DNA of 64,000 nucleotides from Sphingomonas sp. AP4-R1 (lineage in GTDB: Bacteria > Pseudomonadota > Alphaproteobacteria > Sphingomonadales > Sphingomonadaceae), in assembly GCF_013113735.1 (NCBI RefSeq), contig NZ_CP053346.1, positions 2,246,001 through 2,310,000 on the forward strand, written 5' to 3'. A program made the position numbers and the translations under genes. Below are positions 53,863 through 62,924 of the stretch, in pieces. The notes under the pieces are model-generated. The model was given only the letters and a program-made list of their open reading frames with translations, was not told the origin of the DNA and searched no databases. The stretch's first letter is position 1, and every line of letters starts with the position of its first letter.

Positions 53863-54136
53863 ACACCCGGTGCGCAAACTTTTATGGCGCGGTGCAGCTA
53901 TTGCCACGGCGCGGATGGCCGGGGTCAGAGTCAGTGGATTCCTTCCCTGGCCGGATCGGCCTCCTCCATGGCGAAAGAGAATGCCTCGTCGGTCAACGTG
54001 ACCTGAACGGATCCGCCCAGGTGGTCGCGAAGGGCGTGCCCGACGCTATCGGATGCCGCCCTTCCGCGAGCACCTGCCGAATCAGGAGATCGCCGATGTG
54101 CTGTCGTTCATTCGGTCGTCTTGGCGCCACAGGTGA
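53863..54136 (+). pseudogene. C-terminal fragment of a c-type cytochrome
   Basis: The heme motif CSYCH appears in FMARCSYCHGADGRGQ, followed by WIPSLAGSASSMAKENASSV. Two later frame changes are needed to continue with LNGSAQVVAKGVPDA and then MPPFREHLPNQEIADVLSFIRSSW, the usual end of a class I cytochrome c domain (Met ligand in MPPF). It looks like the last domain of an alcohol/aldehyde-dehydrogenase-type multiheme cytochrome. Only the tail is present and it is frameshifted. Confidence 0.65.
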
Positions 54137-54513
54137 GGACCGGTTAAGCCGGACGAAGTAAAGAAGCTCCGCGCGCGAACAACGCCCGCGAGCAGCACCG
54201 TTAGCGTGCTTCAGATGCGGTGACGCCGTGATTTCGGTTGACAGCCGCTGCCGCGGCTGCCGTGCGCACGAGATCACAGGTTCGCCGCCTGGATCGCGGG
54301 CTCGATCCATCCACCGACATCGATTTTTCAGGAATCGCGGCGCCTGCATCGGTCCGGCGCTGCGGGCTTGCCGGCGATGCCATACCGAGCAGGGAGGTAT
54401 GGCCGAGGCCCTATCACCGGATAGGCGATGGTCAGGACGAGACCATAACAGTGACCCAGCCACAGCATCAGCACGGCTCGTTTTGCCAAGGCCCGGAGGC
54501 TTGGTGGGATTTC
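54137..54513. other. Non-coding interval
   Basis: No gene or clear signal is seen in these ~380 bases. They separate the scar of truncated genes from the end of the M20 amidohydrolase gene. Confidence 0.5.
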
Positions 54514-56184
54514 CTATTGGTCCCATTGCCAATTTAGCGAAGAGGGCGAGACTTCGGCAGATTCAGTACTTGATGGGCGCCAGTCAACGCCGGCTTGAGG
54601 CAGATAGCTGCTCTTCATGAACTGCAAGTATGTTTGCCGAGAATCGGGATTATACTCAAAGTGGGCAAGCGCGCCGCGGTACCTAGCCATCTGGGTAGCG
54701 TTAATCGAAAGCGGAACCTTCGCATCTGACGGAAGAAGCGAAGACCATTTCGGGAACCCTGCCAACTGAGCGGCGAAGTCCCGCCTGATTCCCTTCAGCA
54801 GTGCCGGATCGGTAAGCAGATCGATGACTGTATCGGTCAGTGCCTTCGCGCCAACGGTCATGCCTTTGTGGGCGAGGGGTGTCGCGACACCGACGGCGGC
54901 CGCCCAGTGGTGGAGCGTGGTCGCACCGGGCGGTCGGGCAGGAAAGCGCATCCGGACCATCGGAACCTGCCAGGAGACATCGCCGGCATCGGTCGTGCCT
55001 GCTTCTTGTTTGCTCTGCGCGAGCGGAATGGTCTTGTTGGCAAGACCGACCACATCGACCTTCAAGGCGGTCTGCAGGTTCCGAGCGAAGGCGATGTCGT
55101 CGGTCGACCATTGCGGCATGCCGACGCGCTGGATATTGGCGTCGAGTACCTTGGCCAGTGCCTTGTTGCCGTAATAGGGCCAGGTCCCGGCGATGATCTG
55201 TTCGCTGACAGTCGTCCGCGTCGAGGCCGCCGCTCCTTTGGCGATATCCCGCACCCAATCAAGGATTTCGCTGACCAGCCGCGGAGACTTCGCCCGTATA
55301 TAATACCAGTCAGTGGCGGCTTCCGGGATGATGTTGGGCTGCAGGCCGGCTTGCGTGACGACATTGTGTACGCGTGCATCGTCGGGATTGTAGCCGTGCT
55401 CGCGCATATAGTTCACGCCGAGATCAAGTAGCTCCACGCCGTCGAGCGCGCTGCGACCGGTCCAGGGCTGGGCGCCATGGCCGGACACCCCCTTATACTT
55501 CCATTGTACTGAGACACGGCTGAAGTTGGCGAGCCCGTAGGCCGTTCCGAACACCGTGTCGACGTGCACGTCAATCATAGCGTCCAGACCCTTGAAGAGG
55601 CCAGCATTGACCATATACCCGCGGCTCGCTCCGATCTCCTCAGCGGGGCCACCAAACAGAACCAGGGTACCGGGCAGGTGAAAGCGCTCCATCGCGACCT
55701 TGGCCGCAAGAGCAGCCGCGATGATCGTGGGCTGATGCGTGTTGTGCCCCTCGCCGTGGCCGGGCGCTCCCGCCACGATCGGCCGCTCGACAACGCTGGT
55801 CGTGTCCTGCGATGTGCCTGGCACGCCATCAAAATCAGCCATCAGGCCGATGACGGGGCCACCCTTGCCATATCGCGCGACGTATGCGGTGGGCATTCCA
55901 GCGACGCCGGTTTCGACCGTGAAGCCGTTGGCCCTCAGCTCCTTGGTCACCAGGGCGACCGTTTTGGTTTCCTGAAAGCCGATCTCGGCATAGGAATAGA
56001 TGGCGTCGCCGAGCCGGCCCATTCGATCGGCGTAGCGATCGACCGCCGCTTCGGCCGCCCGCTTCTGCTGCGAAGACGCCGGCTGAGCGCCGGCGGGGCA
56101 TGCCGCCATCGCTGCCGCGAGGATGCCGATCGTGCGCAGCCCGCTGCGAAGCTTCGAAATGCTCATATCGACATCAGCCTTCAT
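54514..56184 (-). CDS. Exported M20-family amidohydrolase (AbgB-like), copy 2
   Basis: A 556-residue metallo-amidohydrolase. A signal peptide (TIGILAAAMAACPAGAQP) follows MKADVDMSISKLRSG. The M20 catalytic domain has GLMADFDGVPGTSQ, APGHGEGHNTHQPT, GGPAEEIGASRGYM and AMIDVHVDTVFG, with an inserted dimerisation domain at about 245-380. The position that is Cys in the usual CGHN/CGHD motif is Glu here. GGGGGG precedes ATG 56184, whose start overlaps the upstream paralogue stop by 11 bases. The closest known activity is hydrolysis of amide conjugates such as p-aminobenzoyl-glutamate; the true substrate is unknown. Confidence 0.87.
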   Translation of the reverse strand: MKADVDMSISKLRSGLRTIGILAAAMAACPAGAQPASSQQKRAAEAAVDRYADRMGRLGDAIYSYAEIGFQETKTVALVTKELRANGFTVETGVAGMPTAYVARYGKGGPVIGLMADFDGVPGTSQDTTSVVERPIVAGAPGHGEGHNTHQPTIIAAALAAKVAMERFHLPGTLVLFGGPAEEIGASRGYMVNAGLFKGLDAMIDVHVDTVFGTAYGLANFSRVSVQWKYKGVSGHGAQPWTGRSALDGVELLDLGVNYMREHGYNPDDARVHNVVTQAGLQPNIIPEAATDWYYIRAKSPRLVSEILDWVRDIAKGAAASTRTTVSEQIIAGTWPYYGNKALAKVLDANIQRVGMPQWSTDDIAFARNLQTALKVDVVGLANKTIPLAQSKQEAGTTDAGDVSWQVPMVRMRFPARPPGATTLHHWAAAVGVATPLAHKGMTVGAKALTDTVIDLLTDPALLKGIRRDFAAQLAGFPKWSSLLPSDAKVPLSINATQMARYRGALAHFEYNPDSRQTYLQFMKSSYLPQAGVDWRPSSTESAEVSPSSLNWQWDQ

Positions 56185-57784
56185 GCTTGCCCCCCATTCC
56201 GTCCGACTGCTTGCCGACCGGCCCGGCCGGCTCGTCCGGCGGATACTTGATTCCCAGGCTCTCAAGGTACGTCTTGCTGGAGTTGGGATCATATTCGAAC
56301 CTGCCGAGCGCCGGCCGATAGGTCTGCATCTGGTCTGTGTTCATGAAGGTTGGCGGCTTGGCGGTTGGCGGAATCAGGCTCTTCCAGGCCGGATATTCCC
56401 GGAGCTGGGCGGAAAAGCTGGCCTTCACGGCCGCAACCTTCTGCGGATCGGTCATCAGATCGAGCGCGGTCGCGACAAGAACTTTGGCGCCGGCGGCGAT
56501 GCCCTTGTGCGCGACCGGCGTTGCCGGCGAGATCGCGGCCGACCAGTGATGATTGATCGAGCCGTCGATCTGCCCCGGTATCAGCATCCGGACGTAGGGC
56601 GCCTGCCATGTCACGTCGCCCGTGTCGGAGGAGCCGGTGATCTGAATGGCACGGTGGAGCGGTGCAACCTTCGTCGGCAGCCCCGTGATCGGCACGTCCA
56701 TCGATTTCTGGAAGGCGCGGGCAAAGGCCTGGTCGTCGACCGACCATTTCGGCATGCCGACCAACTCCATATTCTGCTGGACATATTCGGCCAGCGTCTT
56801 GTTGCCGTTGAACGGCCATGAACCGGCGAGGATGTTCTCGGTGACAGTGGTCCCGGTCGCCTGCGCCGCTCCTTCCGCGGCAGCGCGGATCCGCGTAAAC
56901 AGTTTCCAGAGCTGCGCCGCATCCTGGTGGCGCACATAATACCATGTCGTTGCTTCGGCCGGGACAACGTTTGGCTGCTTGCCGCCGTCCGGGATGGTGT
57001 AGTGGAAGCGGGCGAACGGCTCGACATGCTCACGCATGAATTCCGTGGAGGCGTTCATCACCTCGACCGCATCGAGCGCGCTGCGCGCCTTCCATGCCGA
57101 AGCGGCATGGCCGCCCTGGCCTTGGAAGGTCCACTGTACCGACATGATAGCCGAATTGTTGATGCCCCACGATGTCGCGAATTCGCGGCCGATGTGGATG
57201 TCGAGCATGGCATCGACGCCCTTGAAGACGCCGGCATTGACCATATAACCGCGGCTCGCTCCGAGTTCTTCGGCTGGGCCGCCATAGACGATGATGGTGC
57301 CGGGAAGTTTGTGCTCGTCTTTCAGCCGTTTGAGCGCGATGGCCGCCCCGATCAAGGTTGGCTGGTGGATGTTGTGGCCTTCGCCATGCCCTGGGGCGCC
57401 CTCGACCATCGGCCTGTGGGGAAGCACGGCGGGGTATTGCGACGCGCCGGGGACCCCGTCGAAATCACCCATCAGCCCGATCACCGGCCCACCACTGCCA
57501 TAGGTCGCCATGTAGGCGGTCGGCATACCGGCAACGCCGGTCTTGATCTCGAAGCCCGCAGTGCGGAGTTCGCGGGTGACCAGCGCGATCGTTTTCACTT
57601 CCTGGAAGCCGATCTCTGCATAGGAGAAGATGGCGTCGCCAAGTCGGCCGAGATGGTCGGCCTCGCGGTCGACGATCGCGAACCCTTCCTGTTTCAACGC
57701 GTCCGTGCTTTCTGGTTGCGCGCCGGCCGGCGGAGCCAGGACAGCCGCGATCGCGCAGAACATCGTTATGGTTTTCGACCGCAT
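56174..57784 (-). CDS. Exported M20-family amidohydrolase (AbgB-like), copy 1
   Basis: A 536-residue paralogue of the next gene. The signal peptide is TITMFCAIAAVLAPPAGAQP. Motifs are GLMGDFDGVPGASQ, APGHGEGHNIHQPT, GGPAEELGASRGYM and AMLDIHIGREF, so the Glu-for-Cys change is shared by both copies. The start at ATG 57784 has AAGGATG upstream. Both enzymes would act in the periplasm, downstream of the TonB transducer gene on the same strand (64 bases apart). The divergence between the copies suggests different conjugate specificities. Confidence 0.88.
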   Translation of the reverse strand: MRSKTITMFCAIAAVLAPPAGAQPESTDALKQEGFAIVDREADHLGRLGDAIFSYAEIGFQEVKTIALVTRELRTAGFEIKTGVAGMPTAYMATYGSGGPVIGLMGDFDGVPGASQYPAVLPHRPMVEGAPGHGEGHNIHQPTLIGAAIALKRLKDEHKLPGTIIVYGGPAEELGASRGYMVNAGVFKGVDAMLDIHIGREFATSWGINNSAIMSVQWTFQGQGGHAASAWKARSALDAVEVMNASTEFMREHVEPFARFHYTIPDGGKQPNVVPAEATTWYYVRHQDAAQLWKLFTRIRAAAEGAAQATGTTVTENILAGSWPFNGNKTLAEYVQQNMELVGMPKWSVDDQAFARAFQKSMDVPITGLPTKVAPLHRAIQITGSSDTGDVTWQAPYVRMLIPGQIDGSINHHWSAAISPATPVAHKGIAAGAKVLVATALDLMTDPQKVAAVKASFSAQLREYPAWKSLIPPTAKPPTFMNTDQMQTYRPALGRFEYDPNSSKTYLESLGIKYPPDEPAGPVGKQSDGMGGKHEG

Positions 57785-57848
57785 GATCCATCCTTGCGAG
57801 AAGAAAGGGAGCCGGCGGTCCTGGGGAAGGAGCCGCCCTCGGCGCACG

Positions 57849-60800
57849 TTAGAGCCTGACGCGCGCACCGATCCGGAATTGCCGTCCGATCGTGTCGAAA
57901 TACTGCTGCGCGACGCCGACCGTGGCACCTGGGGTGTTGGGCCGCGGCGAGATCGGCGGATCCTTGCCGAGCAGGTTCTGGATCACGCCGAACAATTCCA
58001 GCTTGCTATCGCTGACCTTGATCGTGCCCGAGAGATCGAAATACGTGGCGCCGGCGAAACTATTTTCTGCGATGGTCGCGGGGGTGAAGGAATTATCGTA
58101 GGTGCCGTGCCCTACGCCCCTGCCGATCAGCGTCAGCGAGCCCCTGTTGTTGGCGTAGGTCAGACTGCCGAAATAGCGCCACTTCGGCGGTCCTGACGAC
58201 GACAGTCCCGATTGCGAAATCTCGTTGAGATTGTTGTCCCGAACGCCATTCGCGAGGGTATCGAATCGGTAAGTATACGACAGCATGGCCCGCAGCATGA
58301 GCCTGCCTGGCAAGGAAACCCCGTCGAGCCCGGTCGAGTAGCTACTCTCGAAGTCGAGGCCCGAGACGCGTTGCACGCTGGCGTTGAGCGGGATCAGGTT
58401 GATCTGGCTGATGAGTCCGTTCGTGCCGCGGATGATCTGGCTGCAGTAAATGCTCACGCCGGCGAAGCACTGATCGACCACCGTCTGTGCGGCGACGGTG
58501 AAGATGGAGTCGCTCAGCTTGATCCGATACCAGTCCGCGGAGATGGTGAAGTTACCCAGAAGCTTGGGCCGCAGGATGATCCCGGCCGTTGTCGTTTGCG
58601 CGATTTCGGGCGTGAGCGCGGGATTGCCCGATGTCACAAAGCGTGAGTTGAGACCGTTCGCAGGATTGAGCGGATCGATCACGTTTCCGGTGTTGGTCTG
58701 CCCGCCAAGAAACAGGTCGCTCAGGTTTGGCGCCCGGATGTCGCGCGCGCGGGTGCCACGCAGTCTAACCTGACTCGAGATGTCATAAGTCGCGCCGATT
58801 TTCCATGTCGCGACACCGCCACTGGTGCTGTAGTCTGTGTAGCGAACGGCACCATTCAGATCGAGCGACTTACCGAAGCGGGAGTCGCGCAGGAGCGGTA
58901 CTACGACCTCGGCAAAGCCCTCGGCGACCCGGTAACTACCGTTGGTTGGCTTGTAGTTGCCCACATTGAAGGCGTTGGCGATTGAGAGATCGTCCGCGGT
59001 CGCAATAGCGCTCTCGTGCCGATACTCCACGCCGCCAGCGACCGAAATCGGTCCCGCCCAGATCGAGAAGGGCTCGCCCCGAACGCTCGCCGCCGCCACA
59101 TGCTGCTGAAGCGTCGTGATGCCGGTCGCGGTACCAAGGACATAGGCTATCGCTGCGGCGGAGGGGGAGCCCAAGCCGAAGACATTGAACGGGGCGCAGC
59201 CGGCGACCCGGGAGCGGCAGACGATCGTACCGGTCCCTGGGTCGACAATCGCATCCACCGCATTGGTGAAGTTGGGCACGATCATATTGTTGGCCACGAT
59301 ATTGTAGACCCGGCTCCGGCCATATTGATAATAGGTGTTGGCTTTCCAGCTCCCTCCCAGGCTCACATCTGCCCCGACGACACCGCGCGCGAGTGACCGC
59401 TTGTTGATCGAGCGGCCGCGCCCGATATCGTCGTTGCGGCGTCCCATGACGAAGCTGGAGATACCTGCCTGCGCCATCCGTTGGCGAAGCTCGGAGGGCA
59501 GGAATGCGTTGTCGGATCGAATTGTAATATTGCCGGGACGGGTGTTGAAGCCGACGTCGAACTCGACCTTGGTGCGACCGTACGACCCCTCGGCGAACAA
59601 CGTCACGTCGTCGGTCACTTCGTAGCTCGCGCGGCCGAAGGTGCTGACGAGCTTCATCGGCGTCGCCAGGACAAGGGTCCCCTGACTGTCGATATAGGTG
59701 CCGCCTAGTTGCGCCGCGCCAGAGACGAAACCGAAGTCGTAAGGCTGGAGTCTGCCACCCTCGCCGAATTGGATACCGCGGAGAGGCCCCGCGGTGATGA
59801 GGCCGCCGGGCGTCATATTGGAGACGCCGACCGGGCCCGCCACCGTCATCGTCGGCTGCCCGTTGCCGGGTGCGTAGGCCGGATTCTGAATGATCTGGTA
59901 GCCGCCGAACCAGCGCCGTGTATTTGCCTGCCCGACGCCATCGTCATCCAGGTACTGGCCGCTTAGAATGATGTGACCGCGTCCGTCGGCGAAAGGCAGG
60001 CCGACGGAAGCTTCGATCTTGCGCGATCCGCCATCGCCAAGTTGTGAGATGCCTGCCTGAGCCTCGGCCTTGAACCCTTTGAACTTGTCATCGAGGACGA
60101 GGTTGACGATGCCAGCAACGGCGTCCGACCCGTAGGCGGCCGAAGCGCCGCCCGTCACCACGTCGATCCGCTGGACCAGGGCGGAAGGCAGCAGGTTGAT
60201 ATCGACAGAGCCGGTGAGCGCGGAACCCACGACACGGCGGCCGTTCAGAAGGGTCAGGGTGCGGTTGGCTCCGAGCGCGCGGAGGTTAAGAAAGTTGGCG
60301 CCGGCGATGCCACCGCCGACGACGCCGTTGTTGACGGTCGGCGTGCTGGTGGGCGCGAGCTGCGGCAGATCGTTGATGACGTCGGCGATGCGGCTGGGCG
60401 CCTTGGCCTCGATTTGAGCCTGACCGAGCACGGTCGTAGGCGTCGGCGCCTCATAGCCGGGTCGGGCAACGCGTGTCGCCGTTACCGTGATGTCTTGGGG
60501 TTGCTCGACTGGAGGTGGATCGAGCGGCGTCGCGGGAGCGGGCTGGGGATCCGATGCCACCTGGAACGCTGCCTTGATGACACGGGGCTCCCCCAATCGG
60601 CGGATCGCCACGGTGTTCGCGCTAGTCCAGGTGACCGAAACCGGGGCGTTGCCGATAATGCGCCGCAAGGCGTCGCGGGCGGTGAGTTGTCCGATCGCAG
60701 ACCCGCTACGGATGCCCCTGATTTCACCGGCCTGGATGATCAGCTGCACATGGCTCTGATCGGCATAAGCCATCAGACCAGCGGTTAGATCTTGGCTCTG

Positions 60801-60941
60801 TATTTGGAATCTGTAAAGTTGAAGAGCTTGTGCGTGCAACTCAGCGGCGCCAATAGGAAAGATTAACAGGGATGTTCCAATCATCAGGCGCGAGGAACAT
60901 GAAAGCCCATTGGACCTACGCGAATTGATCGTCCGACTCAT
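57849..60941 (-). CDS. TonB-dependent transducer/receptor with N-terminal STN domain
   Basis: A 1030-residue outer-membrane receptor. After the signal peptide (to about residue 35) comes a secretin/TonB short N-terminal (STN) domain at about 40-110 (FQIQSQDLTAGLMAYADQS; DALRRIIGNAPVSVTW), then the TonB-box/plug region (ITVTATRVARPG; LNLRALGANRTLTLLNGRRVV; GGASAAYGSDAVAGIVNLVLD) and a large barrel ending FRIGARVRL. STN domains contact FecR-type anti-sigma proteins, and fecR and sigma genes sit directly upstream. Start ATG has GGGGGTG five bases upstream. It probably imports and senses the compound processed by the M20 enzymes. Confidence 0.93.
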   Translation of the reverse strand: MSRTINSRRSNGLSCSSRLMIGTSLLIFPIGAAELHAQALQLYRFQIQSQDLTAGLMAYADQSHVQLIIQAGEIRGIRSGSAIGQLTARDALRRIIGNAPVSVTWTSANTVAIRRLGEPRVIKAAFQVASDPQPAPATPLDPPPVEQPQDITVTATRVARPGYEAPTPTTVLGQAQIEAKAPSRIADVINDLPQLAPTSTPTVNNGVVGGGIAGANFLNLRALGANRTLTLLNGRRVVGSALTGSVDINLLPSALVQRIDVVTGGASAAYGSDAVAGIVNLVLDDKFKGFKAEAQAGISQLGDGGSRKIEASVGLPFADGRGHIILSGQYLDDDGVGQANTRRWFGGYQIIQNPAYAPGNGQPTMTVAGPVGVSNMTPGGLITAGPLRGIQFGEGGRLQPYDFGFVSGAAQLGGTYIDSQGTLVLATPMKLVSTFGRASYEVTDDVTLFAEGSYGRTKVEFDVGFNTRPGNITIRSDNAFLPSELRQRMAQAGISSFVMGRRNDDIGRGRSINKRSLARGVVGADVSLGGSWKANTYYQYGRSRVYNIVANNMIVPNFTNAVDAIVDPGTGTIVCRSRVAGCAPFNVFGLGSPSAAAIAYVLGTATGITTLQQHVAAASVRGEPFSIWAGPISVAGGVEYRHESAIATADDLSIANAFNVGNYKPTNGSYRVAEGFAEVVVPLLRDSRFGKSLDLNGAVRYTDYSTSGGVATWKIGATYDISSQVRLRGTRARDIRAPNLSDLFLGGQTNTGNVIDPLNPANGLNSRFVTSGNPALTPEIAQTTTAGIILRPKLLGNFTISADWYRIKLSDSIFTVAAQTVVDQCFAGVSIYCSQIIRGTNGLISQINLIPLNASVQRVSGLDFESSYSTGLDGVSLPGRLMLRAMLSYTYRFDTLANGVRDNNLNEISQSGLSSSGPPKWRYFGSLTYANNRGSLTLIGRGVGHGTYDNSFTPATIAENSFAGATYFDLSGTIKVSDSKLELFGVIQNLLGKDPPISPRPNTPGATVGVAQQYFDTIGRQFRIGARVRL

Positions 60942-61008
60942 TTCACCCCCGGATTTCGATAGTCTGGTCCTCTCTGTCTTGTGTTTGTAATAATAACGAT
61001 GAGCATCG

Positions 61009-62010
61009 CTAACTTGGGAATGCTCGAGTATTTTTTTTCTGCTGCCAGCGAGTACCTGCGTTCAGATGGACGTTATCATCGGTCGCGGGAACGATTCTGA
61101 CCCCGGTGGCGCTTTCAAGTCCCGACAGCCAGTCTTCGATCGCATTGACCCGGACGCTGCCGGTGATTGGTAAGGCAGCGACATCCGGGCTATCGATTGT
61201 AATCGGTCGTGGTGAATAGCGGTTCAGTTCCATCACTATCGACCCAAGTGGTGCATCGACGAATTGCAGGACGCCCCGCTGCCATGCCACCGCCCGGCTC
61301 GTGTTGACCGCCCTGGGGATCCCGATCCGACCTTCGGTAGAATATGAGACCTGCATGTCCCGGCCAAGCGGAACGGGATCGCGTCCGCTGCCAGTCTCGA
61401 TCTCGACCAGGCCTTTTACGACTGTGACGACAGTGGCGTTCAGCGTTCTATTGACATCGAAAGCGGTGCCAACCGCACGGGTCACACCCGCTCCGCTGTA
61501 GACGAGGAACGGTCGCCGGGCGTCATGGGCGACGAAGAACATGGCCTCGCCTTGCGCCAGTGAAATACGTCTCGAATCCGGTCCGTAGGCCACACTGACC
61601 ATGCTTGCGCCGGCCAGCCTGATTTGCGAGCTGTCGGGGAGGCTGATGAGTCTCGTTTCACCCACGGCCGTGGTGAAGCGGAGCGCCGGCGGCTCCTGCG
61701 TGGCGGGCCATGGTCTGATCAGGGACAGCGCAAGAGCGCTGACGGCAGCGAAGCCGGCGAGCCAGACAGCCGCCATGCGATGGGCCGGGCCTTTAGATCC
61801 GGGCGCGACGCTCACCGTCTCGAAAGGGTGTAGCTGTGCGTTGCCGCATGCCTGCCAGAACCGTTCAACCTTGGCGAGCGCAGCCTGATGCTCAGGCGCA
61901 CTTTCGATCCACGCCAGTGCCGCGGCGATTGCGTCTGCCGACGCCGCTTCGTCCTCAAGGACCAGGAAATACTCGGAAGCTTTTAGATTGATAATGTCGG
62001 TGGATGTCAT
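61009..62010 (-). CDS. FecR-family anti-sigma/signal-transduction protein
   Basis: A 333-residue inner-membrane regulator. The cytoplasmic N-terminus is a DUF4880-type helix region (NLKASEYFLVLEDE; ALAWIESAPEHQAAL). A membrane helix lies at about 80-100 (MAAVWLAGFAAVSALALSLI). The periplasmic part is a FecR domain (TTAVGETRLISLPDSSQIRL; GAGVTRAVGTAFDVNR) with a C-terminal STN-like segment (LNRYSPRPITIDSP). Its ATG shares one base with the sigma stop. It relays the receptor signal to the sigma factor. Confidence 0.92.
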   Translation of the reverse strand: MTSTDIINLKASEYFLVLEDEAASADAIAAALAWIESAPEHQAALAKVERFWQACGNAQLHPFETVSVAPGSKGPAHRMAAVWLAGFAAVSALALSLIRPWPATQEPPALRFTTAVGETRLISLPDSSQIRLAGASMVSVAYGPDSRRISLAQGEAMFFVAHDARRPFLVYSGAGVTRAVGTAFDVNRTLNATVVTVVKGLVEIETGSGRDPVPLGRDMQVSYSTEGRIGIPRAVNTSRAVAWQRGVLQFVDAPLGSIVMELNRYSPRPITIDSPDVAALPITGSVRVNAIEDWLSGLESATGVRIVPATDDNVHLNAGTRWQQKKNTRAFPS

Positions 62011-62591
62011 CACTCCCACCCCTCGAGCTGGTGAAACCGCTCCGCACAATAGGACAGGGCACGCAGCACGTATTTTCGCACCATGCTTTCAGAAATGCCG
62101 TGCCGGATGGCGATCTCACCGTAGCTCCGGCCCTCGAATTTGTATTCCACGAATGCCCTTCGACATTTTTCGGGAAGCTCCAGGGCGATCTTGCGTACCA
62201 AAGCCAGGTCCTGTTGTGCAGCCAAGACTCTTTCGACGGAGGGAGCCTCGTCAGCGAGCGCCGCCGCGACAGTCTCGAGCGGGAAGGTTCCCGAGTGGCC
62301 GGCTCGCTGTTTCGCGCGAAGCAGATCTGTTGCCAGGTTCCGCGCCGTGACGAAGATCAGGGCCGTGAGGTTGCTGTCGCAACCATCTTCCGGCCGCTGC
62401 CATAGCCGGAGAAACGTCGATTGGGCGACGTCAGCAGCCTCCGTGTGTGAGCCTAGCCTCAGGGCGAGGAAGCGGAGCAATCGCCCCTCGCTCTCGCGAT
62501 AGGTCCTTTCGAACTGTTCCCGGCGTGGATGATAGTCGTGCAACCGCACGACGACCGGAGTTACTGCGTTCTGTGACTCGGCATCGCTCAT
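62010..62591 (-). CDS. ECF sigma factor, FecI-like
   Basis: A 193-residue sigma factor. Region 2 reads FERTYRESEGRLLRFLALRLGS and DVAQSTFLRLWQRPED, with LIFVTARNLATDLLRAKQR. Region 4 is LPEKCRRAFVEYKFEGRSYGEIAIRHGISESMVRKYVLRAL. The N-terminal 72 codons of the open frame upstream are discarded since ATG 62591 (MSDAESQ) fits the family size. With FecR and the STN receptor it forms a cell-surface signalling system that should switch on the receptor and M20 genes. Confidence 0.92.
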   Translation of the reverse strand: MSDAESQNAVTPVVVRLHDYHPRREQFERTYRESEGRLLRFLALRLGSHTEAADVAQSTFLRLWQRPEDGCDSNLTALIFVTARNLATDLLRAKQRAGHSGTFPLETVAAALADEAPSVERVLAAQQDLALVRKIALELPEKCRRAFVEYKFEGRSYGEIAIRHGISESMVRKYVLRALSYCAERFHQLEGWE

Positions 62592-62924
62592 CTTGTCGAT
62601 CACCCTCGCACTATAACGCTCGAGCTGAAGATTTTGAGAATGGCCATCGCATGATGGCGAGCATTCGCAGATAGCGCTGGAGGGCATCCGGCCGAAGCCA
62701 AGCGCCGCATGATGGCCCGCTTTGCCGACTGCGGGACGTGCTATCGCCCTCCGACAAATCTGCCTTGAAAGCAGACGCTGTCGCACGGCGGGTCTGATCA
62801 CCGACAACCCATTTGAACGTCGGCAGCCGGGGCGAAGAATGACTATAGGCTTCGCTCATCGCGTGGGTATGATGGGACTGAGCCAAGTTACGAGCGACGA
62901 TCGCTGCCTGCGGTCGTAGTGTGC
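62592..62924. other. Intergenic interval upstream of the sigma-factor gene
   Basis: No gene is apparent. It should hold the promoter of the sigma/fecR/receptor unit. Its right side ends at the presumed left end of the IS256-type element. Confidence 0.4.
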
